Below, in pieces: positions 8,958-16,909 of a stretch of DNA of 64,000 nt (its first letter is position 1; every line of letters starts with the position of its first letter). Both the position numbers and the translations under genes were made by a program. The DNA comes from Symbiodinium natans (taxonomy: Eukaryota > Sar > Dinophyceae > Suessiales > Symbiodiniaceae). The stretch covers positions 1-64,000 of the forward strand of contig CAJNDS010000523.1 in NCBI GenBank assembly GCA_905221605.1, written 5' to 3'. A model generated the notes under the pieces. It was not told the DNA's origin and did no database searches. It saw only the letters and a program-made list of their open reading frames with translations.

Positions 8958-11900
8958 AGAGTTTAACTTCAGATGTGAACTCAGTTCCAGATGAGTCCAA
9001 TCGAGTTCCCCGGCTGATCAATCGTATTTATTTAGACCCAAGACTCGATGTGCCTCAAGGTCCTATTAAAATGGTAAGCAGTGACGAGAGTCCGAAGTTG
9101 GTACATGTGACCAATTCGATTCTGCTCAACAAGAATAGCACTTTCCCGGAGTCCATGAAGGTGTGTGGATCCCAAGTTTGGCTGGCAAGACCCACGAGTG
9201 TTCTGTCTGAGATAGATGGATGTCCATTAGATGTGGATAAAACAGTGGAAGGCCGGCGAACTGAGCTGCAGAGTATGACTGCTCACAAAGCAGGGAGAGT
9301 GGTTGGAGCAGACGAGGCTCAGAAGTTTGCTCGTCAGCATGGGATAAAGATCATCCCAACCCGATGGGTCATAGGCCCAAAGGTGGTGAATGGCAAGGAA
9401 GCTGTGAGAGCTCGGTGTGTGGTGCAAGACATCGCAAAGGGGAGCACAGCATCATCTTTAGGACTGAGTGCTACGACTCCTTCTTTAGAAGCGTTACGGA
9501 CGCTTTTGGCCATTGCTTCGGTAGATGCTATGGATATCGCAACTTTGGATGTTAGCACTGCATTCTTGCATTCCCCCCTTCCGAAAGGATCGAAGGCGAT
9601 TATCCAATTGCCCAAGGATGTTTCCGCCTGCAAGGACTATTATGTCCCGGTGTTTATGATTCTGGATCAAGCCATGAATGGTTTGAGAGTTGCCGCCAAA
9701 GCTTGGAACTTGAAGCTGGCGACAGTTGTGAAGAAAGTTGGGTTGAAGCAATGCCCAACGGAACCTTCCGTCTTCGAGGGCACTGTGAGAGGGAAAAGAT
9801 TCCTCATGTTGTGCTATGTGGACGATTTGATTCTGTGTGGCACTAGAGATGCCATTCGGTTGGTGACCGACACCCTGAACGGAGAGTTGAAGATCAAGGA
9901 AACGGGTCGAATCACTTCCACTGGTGGAAAGATCACCTTTTTGGGGCGAGAGATTGAGAGACAAGGGAGTCATCTCAGGATGCGAGTGCCCCCGGCATAC
10001 TTAGATGCCCTGTTCGAGACAGAGTTCTGTAAGGACCTGAAGGTGGTTACTGCTCCTCCGGACATCGTGAAAACGGTCGAGAAGGGCAGAGCAAGTGGTT
10101 CGGATCCTGAGTTGAGTGACACTGCAGCTGCGAGGTACAGAGCAGTACTTGGCCGGATTGCATGGTGGGGTCAGTCGAGACCTGACCTGAGTAGGTGGAT
10201 GTCCATTCTTTCGCAAGGACAGTCCAAGCCAACAGCATGCTTTGAGCAAGCATTGCGACAAGTGATTAGGTTCCTAAAGGGACAATACCATGCATGGCAG
10301 TACTTTGGCCCTGATGGGAATGTACCGGACAGTGGGCCGGCGCAGCTGGAAGTGTATGCGGATGCCAGTTGGGCACCCCAAGCGTCGTTAGGACGAAGAT
10401 CTGTGTCGGGCATAGCCATCTTTTATAGAGGATGCCTGATCAAGGGAATCTCTCGAGTTCAAGGGTGTGTATCGCTGAGTTCTTGTGAAGCCGAGTTGAG
10501 AGCCATCTTGACTGCGGTACAGGAGAGTGAGGGACTTGCGACTTTGATCGGTCAGTTGGCCGAGTCAGATGTCACGATCCGATTGCACACTGACAGTTCC
10601 TCAGCGAGAGCGGTTTTGCTAAACCGTGGGTTGAGTAGGCGAGTTCGCCACTTAGACATCGCTGTCTGCTATCTTCAGGAGCGGATACAGGAAGCTCAGA
10701 CCTTGAAGGTCATTTGGTGCCCGACAGCGGGAATGATCGCTGACGTTCTTACAAAGTGCTTGAGTCAAGTGACATTCTGTCAGCACCAGCAAGCTATGGG
10801 TATATACCCTGGTGAAGATGTGCAGCAGGTGTGGAGGATCTGTGGAATCCGACCAAGGGTTGGAGTTCAGGCATGCCAGTGTGCCGAGGCAACTGGATGC
10901 AGTGTGGAGCAAGTTGGATCGTTGAAAAGTGTGAAAAAGTGTGGCGAAGTTTTTGAAAATTTCCAACTTAGAAGTCCCGAAACCCTTCGTGAAGACTCTT
11001 CCCCTGAGGTTCAAGAAATGGATTTATGGTCCAACCGCAAAAGCTTTGGTTCAAGCACCACGGAAGCTAGCCCTAGCCTGGAGCCTGTACCTTTGGTGAA
11101 GGACAGGAAAATGGCAGCTGAAGACAGCAGGAAGGGTGAGCAGGGTGCTGAGATGAAAAGCCCCTTTTGGTGTAAGGTTTGCAAATGGTTGTTCAGATCC
11201 GAGCATGCTGCCGGGTTGAGCTGGGATGAAAGTGGCAAGCCCAAGTGCGAAAAGTGCAAACAGACTGTGACAGTCTCTGGCACGGATGCAAGCCATGCAT
11301 TCCATCTCCGAGAGGCAGAGAAGGAGCGCCGAGCTGCTGGAAAAAGGGGTGATAAAGGTGAAAGCCGAGGCTCAGGCCAAGCTGCACCGAAACCCAAGGC
11401 CATGCCGAAGGTGATTGAACGGATGGTCGACGTGTTTCCGGAGCTGGCGGATCCAGAGCCGCCGAAGTGGTTCGGTGATGTGTCATGGAGTATCTGCCGG
11501 CGCGGAACTCCAGTGGATGAGCTAGAGCTCAAGGACGTGGTAGGCACGCTATCCGACAAGGATATGTTGCGCTATCAGAGCTCATACGAGAAGCTAGTGA
11601 AGCCCATCCAGGAGGTGTGTGAGCTACAGGAGAAACCCACGAAGATCTTCGGAATCTTGGATGTCCGTGGACAGATTGGTGGCAAGGCCATCATCTGGGA
11701 GATGGCAGTGAATGAAGGAGGACTGTACATGGAAGTACCGCCGGGAACGTGTGGCCTGGCGATGTTGAGCTTCGTGAGGTACTTGAAGAGAAAAGGGATA
11801 GTCCCTGTTTTGCTTCTGGGTGAGCACCAGGACCTCGGAGTCTTGCGGATGGTGGATCTGTTGTGCATGCTACCCATTTTGGGAGCAGAGAGGATCATGG

Positions 11901-12826
11901 AGGATGAAGCTGAGAGCTCGTATTATCCCCCATGGGTGTTGCGCTGGAAGAGAAGTGCAAAGGAAGGATCCTTGGTGTTTAAGGAACTGGTGGAGCGAGT
12001 GCGAGTGATTTCGATGTTGTCGTGTGATACACTTCGGATTCACGAGCCGGAGCTGAGGGAGAGACCAGTCCCCAAGTGGTCGTTTGTGGCCTACAGCCAC
12101 TACAGATCCGTGATGGAGTCTGTTGCAGGATTCTTGGAGGACCTGGAGAAAAAGAAAGAGGAGATCACCGACACGCAGAGGGCGGCAAGCTGGAAGAAGG
12201 TGGTTGCGAGTGAGACTCGAAGCGGTGTTGTGTGGATCTGCAAGTGTAAGTGGCACTTGCCGACCGACTATGTGGTGAGGTTCAACTTGACGTTGCCTGC
12301 CGACATGTGGCAGCAAGCCTTTGGGATCATGGGTGAGAATGTTGGGAAACTCGAGAAGGAGGAAAAGGACCTGAAGCGGATCCTCAAGGCTGCAGCGGAA
12401 CAGCAAGACCGAGAGTTCGAGGAAGCTGAGCGAAAGCGCAAGCGCATCGCCGACCTGTCAGCTGCCGAGGAAGAAGCTGCTAAGAGAGCAAAGCTGGAAG
12501 GCGAAGCGGTTCGCTCGCCTGTGTCAGTTGTACCATCTGAGTTGGATGCAGCAGCTATCGCGCAGATTGCTGAGCGTGTGAAGGCAAGCTTTAGTGTTGC
12601 CGATTTGGAGCTGATGTTGGAAGAGAAGAAGAGAAAGGTTGGAGACCAGCCAACTGAGAGGCCTGCGGAGACGCCAGCTGAGCCTAGCCGATCTTCGCAG
12701 GAGGTGATGATGGAAACGAGGACGGCTGAGTTGGCGGAGATGAAGGAAGCCGCCAAGGAGCGCCGCGCCAAGTTGATGGAGTCAACTGGAGCTGGCGAGA
12801 AGAAGGGCGAAGAGGATGAAGAATGA
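8765..12826 (+). CDS. Copia element 1 RT-RNase H with long C-terminal extension
   Basis: 1353 codons; the frame is open from 8705. Sequence such as KRPTPATEVV upstream of 8765 joins naturally to the previous ORF, so a one-base deletion or -1 frameshift lies between 8705 and 8750. RT: DVSTAFLHSP carries the first Asp, then AMNGLRVAAKAW, then CYVDDLIL. RNase H: YADASWAP, SSCEAEL, HTDSSSA and ADVLTKCL, ending near residue 680. The extension of about 670 residues contains a likely zinc ribbon (CKVC...CEKC, near 11170-11255), a globular central part and a charged coiled coil near the C-terminus (LEKEEKDLKRILKAA onward). No family is recognised for the extension. It occupies the place where env-like genes sit in other LTR elements, but I see no clear membrane segment. 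Confidence 0.9.
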   Translation: MDVDMEDFEDPSLPYQGIPDEAMEPGYFEGETPAEDEAIPMEEEKPQMDVDSVPNESSRVPRRLESLTSDVNSVPDESNRVPRLINRIYLDPRLDVPQGPIKMVSSDESPKLVHVTNSILLNKNSTFPESMKVCGSQVWLARPTSVLSEIDGCPLDVDKTVEGRRTELQSMTAHKAGRVVGADEAQKFARQHGIKIIPTRWVIGPKVVNGKEAVRARCVVQDIAKGSTASSLGLSATTPSLEALRTLLAIASVDAMDIATLDVSTAFLHSPLPKGSKAIIQLPKDVSACKDYYVPVFMILDQAMNGLRVAAKAWNLKLATVVKKVGLKQCPTEPSVFEGTVRGKRFLMLCYVDDLILCGTRDAIRLVTDTLNGELKIKETGRITSTGGKITFLGREIERQGSHLRMRVPPAYLDALFETEFCKDLKVVTAPPDIVKTVEKGRASGSDPELSDTAAARYRAVLGRIAWWGQSRPDLSRWMSILSQGQSKPTACFEQALRQVIRFLKGQYHAWQYFGPDGNVPDSGPAQLEVYADASWAPQASLGRRSVSGIAIFYRGCLIKGISRVQGCVSLSSCEAELRAILTAVQESEGLATLIGQLAESDVTIRLHTDSSSARAVLLNRGLSRRVRHLDIAVCYLQERIQEAQTLKVIWCPTAGMIADVLTKCLSQVTFCQHQQAMGIYPGEDVQQVWRICGIRPRVGVQACQCAEATGCSVEQVGSLKSVKKCGEVFENFQLRSPETLREDSSPEVQEMDLWSNRKSFGSSTTEASPSLEPVPLVKDRKMAAEDSRKGEQGAEMKSPFWCKVCKWLFRSEHAAGLSWDESGKPKCEKCKQTVTVSGTDASHAFHLREAEKERRAAGKRGDKGESRGSGQAAPKPKAMPKVIERMVDVFPELADPEPPKWFGDVSWSICRRGTPVDELELKDVVGTLSDKDMLRYQSSYEKLVKPIQEVCELQEKPTKIFGILDVRGQIGGKAIIWEMAVNEGGLYMEVPPGTCGLAMLSFVRYLKRKGIVPVLLLGEHQDLGVLRMVDLLCMLPILGAERIMEDEAESSYYPPWVLRWKRSAKEGSLVFKELVERVRVISMLSCDTLRIHEPELRERPVPKWSFVAYSHYRSVMESVAGFLEDLEKKKEEITDTQRAASWKKVVASETRSGVVWICKCKWHLPTDYVVRFNLTLPADMWQQAFGIMGENVGKLEKEEKDLKRILKAAAEQQDREFEEAERKRKRIADLSAAEEEAAKRAKLEGEAVRSPVSVVPSELDAAAIAQIAERVKASFSVADLELMLEEKKRKVGDQPTERPAETPAEPSRSSQEVMMETRTAELAEMKEAAKERRAKLMESTGAGEKKGEEDEE

Positions 12827-13560
12827 ACTGAGATGCTAAGTGATCTCAGTGGTTGGGTGGGTGAGTGAAACCCGCAGCCATTTTTTGGAAGCCATGGCCG
12901 CGTTGCCGCCATGGAGCGCCCGCGATTTTTCTGGTTAGTGTGAGCCCTTGTTTCAGTGCATGAGAAGTTTGCAAAGAGGAGGCAAAATGATGATGAAACT
13001 CAACGAGGGACTCTATAGCCCCTTCTGCAAGGCGTCTGATTGCCACCTCTGAAGACGTTTTTGGCTGATGGTACGCTGGAAGAAGCGAAACTATGAAGCC
13101 AATCTTTTCCTGAAGGATCAGCTAGCCGATGCTAGTTGGTGAGTTTGGTGACCTGGAAGATGCGAGACTGAGGAGGAGTACCACGACAAGGTCGAGTGCT
13201 GAGTGGGAAACATCTGAAGCTTGCATTAATTCGTTTTCACGTGTTTGTCACCACGAACTCTTGGATTCGTTCCAAGACAACCCTGCCCCAGTGCAGGTGG
13301 ATGCAAGTTTAATTCGTTTTTCACGTGTTTGGACAACGAACTCTTGGGTTACCAGTGATGTGGACCCAGGACAACCTGCCTGATGGTGGGATCTTGCATG
13401 AGTTTAAGTTTGATGTCAGAGATCGACTGGTGTGTTGTTTGTTTCGTTTGGTGGCGAGTACGCACCAAGGGAATGTGGCCAGGGCATCCCCTTAGTGTTG
13501 AAGTGCCGAGCTGGGCTTGGACTTCAGATCTTTGACATGAACCCTCAGCAAAATGCGGGG
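12827..13560 (+). other. 3' untranslated part of copia element 1
   Basis: Non-coding sequence between the ORF stop and the 3' LTR. It holds two similar segments of about 60 bp starting near 13228 and 13310; both contain TTCACGTGTTTG, then ACGAACTCTTGG, then CAACCTGCC-like ends. The G-rich polypurine tract GCGGGGGG (about 13555-13562) abuts the 3' LTR and would prime plus-strand synthesis. Confidence 0.7.
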
Positions 13561-13936
13561 GGTGGAAGATTGTGGCTGATCAGTGATGTTTTTGTCATGT
13601 TTTGGATCAGCTTGTATAGGTTTGTTTTGCTTCGGAGTGATTGGGAATCCGTGTGATCCCATCCTCGATGGTTTATGCCTCGTTGATTTCCAAGGAAATC
13701 ATACGAGTGTGTTTTTGCCCAATACGCTATTTAAAGTGAGTGTGCAGTGTGTAGGAACTTCGTTCTGAAGCTGAGTTTAAGCTCACAAGAGAGAATTCGT
13801 TTAGTTTGTGCACTTCGTGACTTTTGGCTCAAGTGGCTCTGACTGTGAACAAGAGAGAGTTGTCCGCACTTGTGTGAGAGGTCAGGGTTCGTGCTTTCAA
13901 GGGAAAAGGTACCAGAGGGACCTTCGGTTTTTCACG
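13561..13936 (+). repeat. 3' LTR of copia element 1
   Basis: Aligns over its whole 376 bp with 4039-4414 with three substitutions and no gaps. The spliced-leader core TTTTGGCTCAAG is at 13822-13833. It is followed by the right-hand AATCC duplication. Confidence 0.92.
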
Positions 13937-13941
13937 AATCC

Positions 13942-14593
13942 ATTTGGGCAGGCCAATGATGCTCATGAGCAAGTCGCCCGCCCAGGAGCTGCCTTGCAGG
14001 AGTTTGATTGGAGCTGTAAACGGTGAACGCAGTCGGAGGAAGCGGAGGCTCGCGAGTGGGAAGTCTCCAACTGCATGGACGTCGTACGTGCATTCGTCAA
14101 GAGGCGTGACTCCAAAGAACGCTCCGGCGTGTTCCCCCGTAGGAATCGCAAAGAAGGGCATTCCCCTCAGACTCCAAGAGAAGTCGGAACCAGTGCGAAT
14201 CAACTGATGCAAGACAGGCCACAGACTGGAAGCCAATTGGCACCAATGGAGCATGTGCCAATGAAAGTCTAAGCCGTCCGAGACCTGGCCGATCTTTATT
14301 TCTTGTCTTATGCTCCAACTAAGCCAAGCCTGGAAGGCATCAGCGGCATTTTCAGTGCCATGAACACTCTGCAATGGCAGGGCAAGAACAACCTTGATGT
14401 TGCAGAGATCCACAAGAAGGCGTTGCGCGACTGACGATGTCAGTCTTTGCACAGGGTCCTCTCCACCTCCGCAAAGAGGAATTAGAGGGTCATTGCCTAG
14501 GACCAGCGTCAAGGCCAGGGGACAAATCCAAGAACAGAACTTGCGGCAGAGCAAGAGTGCAGGCGTACTCAAGCTGCCTTGGGTCGCTGTCAA
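13942..14593 (-). pseudogene. Host ORF interrupted by copia element 1
   Basis: The minus-strand frame from 14593 (MTATQGSLST) runs 217 codons to the element's edge, ending GLPKWI. Across the empty site (one AATCC copy) the same frame continues at 4033 for about 40 more codons to a stop at 3914-3916, so the insertion split one open frame. No family is recognised; a notable stretch reads AFFGVTPLDECTYDVHAVGD. On the minus strand TTTTGGCTCA, the core of the spliced leader, occurs about 130 bases upstream of the Met (near 14720-14731), consistent with an mRNA-derived retrocopy. Confidence 0.45.
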
Positions 14594-14781
14594 GGCAGTT
14601 TTCCTCTGTTGACATGCTCAATTTGGGCCGCAAGGCAACGAGTCGTACAGTGTGGCGGCAGGAAAGTGACGTCGCAGGGCAGCCTCAGACTCCCATGAGC
14701 CAAAGCACTACCACGCTAGTGTGAGCCAAAAGGCGGCAAGAAGGCGTACCAATGCAGCAAAGCCAGCCGTCCTAGCATCAA
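14594..14781. other. Spacer between interrupted ORF and element 2
   Basis: Short spacer with a minus-strand spliced-leader-like core (TGAGCCAAAA at 14722-14731 on the plus strand). No clear copy of the expected left target duplication of element 2 is present. Confidence 0.4.
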
Positions 14782-15078
14782 ATAGACGTCTGCGGGATGC
14801 CTTTTTGGCCAAGGCGCATGTTTGACGTGCTTACTGTTTGTCCGGGACGTACAGGTCTTCCCTGAACAGTCGAGCATGTTTTTCCTTGAGATTTTGTTTT
14901 GTAGGAGAAGTGAGCTTGCGTAGGTGGCGTCAACTGGGTTTTTCCAGTTTACTTTTGACTCTTGGCTCAAGGTCAAGAGAGCTGAGAAAGCACTAAGAAG
15001 GCAGGACAACTGCATTCGTCGCTGTGCAAGTGCGAAGCTGTGTGTAAGTTGGGTTTGTGCTGTTTAGAAACTTTTACA
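14782..15078 (+). repeat. 5' LTR of copia element 2 (truncated)
   Basis: Homologous to 22843-23162. It lacks about 15-17 bp at the left edge, a 2-bp AC near the start and 21 bp (TTGTGTGACC...GTGCT in the other copy) between short GCT repeats. It ends CTTTTACA against the primer-binding site. TTGGCTCAAG, matching the end of the spliced leader, is at 14962-14971. Confidence 0.85.
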
Positions 15079-15090
15079 TGGTAGCGGAGC
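15079..15090 (+). promoter_or_regulatory. tRNA primer-binding site, element 2
   Basis: TGGTAGCGGAGC directly follows the LTR and is identical to the site of element 1, so both families use the same primer tRNA. Confidence 0.85.
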
Positions 15091-15142
15091 GCTGCCGGAA
15101 CGCCTTGGCCTAAAGGAAAGAGCCACGTGTTGTGCGTGAAGC

Positions 15143-16909
15143 ATGGCAAGTGGGCCAGCGTCGCCTGACAGACTTGAGCAAGGTCTTAGGGACGGTAGAA
15201 GTAGAGGCCAGGGTGTTGAGACTCCGGGGCAAGGTTCAGACCCATGGGGGGCGTACTTGCAACAGCAGCAGCAAGCCAGACAGCAAGCAGTGCAGCAGGC
15301 ACAACAGTACGTGGGCATGCAGGCACATGCGTGTCAGTTTCCGCCGGTTCCAGCTGGGGGAATTGACAGTGAGTTGTCCTCTCTGAGTGGGGGGATGGCA
15401 GGAAGACAAGCAGGCATCGGGGCTGTGAGCGCAGGTGCGTGCGGCACACAGTCGGCAGTTCCAGTGCATGGGTGCTTGGGGCAAGGCATGGCTGGTCAGG
15501 ACGTTTTGGTCCAGATGCAGCAGCTCATCAGCATGATGTCACCACAGCAAGCTCAAGCGGCGCAAACGGCGCTACAGGAGCAACTTGGAATGCAGGCGCG
15601 TGGAGTGCCTGAGCAGTTTGGACCGGTGCCAGTACCTGTAGGACCTAGGCGAGAGCAGTTCATGCCACAAACGTCGGGTGTGCTTCCTGGAGCTGGTATG
15701 CAGGCTGGCATGACGCAAAGCTTTGAGTCACGAGATGTGTTTTCGCGATCTGAGAAATGGTTGGGTCAGCCTCCTGTGACCCATGCAGAGAAATGGAGCA
15801 CGCGTGAGCAAGAGGTTGCTGGGTTTGCAGACTACGTAGTGTCGCTTCAAAGTTGGGCAGCGTTGGCGAGCGTTGTGTTTGCAGAAGAGATAGGCATGTG
15901 TGTGCGTTGGCCAGATACGATTTGGCAACATTCGTTGAATGAAGAGCAGAAGACACGGTCGGTGAGGCTGTATGGCTTGTTGAAAGCAGCTTTCTTGGAC
16001 CATGCTAGGGCAACCCTCATGATACAGGCGTTCAGCGAAGGTTTGCCACTTGATGGGTCTCTTGCAGATCCAGCCAGAAGTTTGGGAAATGTGAACTGTG
16101 GGTACGAGCTGCTTAGGCAGCTGGCTCAGCAGTTTTCGTTGCGCAGTAGAGCAGAGGCCTTGTCGATGCGGTCGGAACTGTTGCACAGGATATTCGCCTT
16201 GAGAAATTCAGAAATGAATGCAGCTACGATGGTCGGTGATGTGATCAGAAAGATCGACATAGAGGTGTCACGTTACGCCAAGCTGTTGGGCACGCTGCCA
16301 ACAGCACTAGACAGGCAAGGGTTGAGCATCGGAGATGGAGACATGCTTGTGATTTTGCTGCGGAGTTTGCCAGAAGAAGCGAAGAAGTACGTTCTGCATC
16401 ACTCGGGAGCAGAAACGTATCAGTCATGTCGGAGTGCAGCTCTTCGTTTTGAGCGTCAGCAGAGACTCTTCTTGGATCTGAACTTGTCACCAGGAAAGAA
16501 GCAACAAGTGTATGAGGTGTTTGATATGACAGCATGGGACGATGACGGACAGTATGAGTGTGCATGGCATGAGCATGACGGTGCATGGCATGATGTGTCA
16601 GTTTCTGCGGTAAGTGCTGAACGGTGTGGTCGTTGTGGTAGGAAGAATCACAAGACAGAAAACTGTAGCACAGACATGTCCAAGGTGAAGTGTTTTTCTT
16701 GTGGGGAACTAGGACACATCAGCGCGCATTGCAGTAAAGCCCACGGCTCAGCCTCATCCTCTGGAAAGGGAAAAGGAAAGGAGAAGGAAAGGAACGAGGA
16801 AAAGGCAAAGATGGAAAAGGAAAGGATAAAGGAAAAGGAAAGGCAAAGGGCAAAGAAAAGGGAGCAAAAGGTCCTGGAAAGGGCAAGAAAGGAAAGATGT
16901 TTGAATTAG
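15143..16909 (+). CDS. Copia element 2 Gag
   Basis: 588 codons. A Gln-rich N-terminus (residues 38-55) is followed by a capsid-like helical region starting DVFSRSEKWLG, a segment also seen in element 1 as DVFARSDKWLP. Two zinc knuckles follow: CGRCGRKNHKTENC and CFSCGELGHISAHC. After SSGKGKGK the natural Lys-Gly-rich sequence continues in the next frame back (KGKDGKGKDKGKG), so a one-base deletion near 16770-16790 in a purine run has put the last 45 residues out of frame and created the stop at 16907. Confidence 0.9.
   Translation: MASGPASPDRLEQGLRDGRSRGQGVETPGQGSDPWGAYLQQQQQARQQAVQQAQQYVGMQAHACQFPPVPAGGIDSELSSLSGGMAGRQAGIGAVSAGACGTQSAVPVHGCLGQGMAGQDVLVQMQQLISMMSPQQAQAAQTALQEQLGMQARGVPEQFGPVPVPVGPRREQFMPQTSGVLPGAGMQAGMTQSFESRDVFSRSEKWLGQPPVTHAEKWSTREQEVAGFADYVVSLQSWAALASVVFAEEIGMCVRWPDTIWQHSLNEEQKTRSVRLYGLLKAAFLDHARATLMIQAFSEGLPLDGSLADPARSLGNVNCGYELLRQLAQQFSLRSRAEALSMRSELLHRIFALRNSEMNAATMVGDVIRKIDIEVSRYAKLLGTLPTALDRQGLSIGDGDMLVILLRSLPEEAKKYVLHHSGAETYQSCRSAALRFERQQRLFLDLNLSPGKKQQVYEVFDMTAWDDDGQYECAWHEHDGAWHDVSVSAVSAERCGRCGRKNHKTENCSTDMSKVKCFSCGELGHISAHCSKAHGSASSSGKGKGKEKERNEEKAKMEKERIKEKERQRAKKREQKVLERARKERCLN

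Larger units (their letters stand above)
4039..13936 (+). mobile_element. Ty1/copia LTR retrotransposon, element 1
   Basis: A complete 9.9-kb element. Both LTRs are 376 bp. They differ at three positions: the first base, a G/A near 4207/13729 and an A/C near 4327/13849. A 5-bp duplication AATCC lies at 4034-4038 and 13937-13941. A primer-binding site follows the 5' LTR and a G-rich purine tract precedes the 3' LTR. The domain order gag, protease, integrase, RT, RNase H is that of Ty1/copia. Near-identical LTRs indicate a recent insertion. One frame change, between integrase and RT, splits the coding region. Beyond RNase H the second ORF continues for about 670 residues, which is unusual for copia. 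Confidence 0.93.

Noticed and set aside
16897-16909. Programmed -1 frameshift at the 13-base gag-pol overlap of element 2
   Set aside because: The pol-frame Lys-Gly sequence is continuous far upstream of the overlap, so the break lies near 16770-16790 and looks like a one-base deletion.
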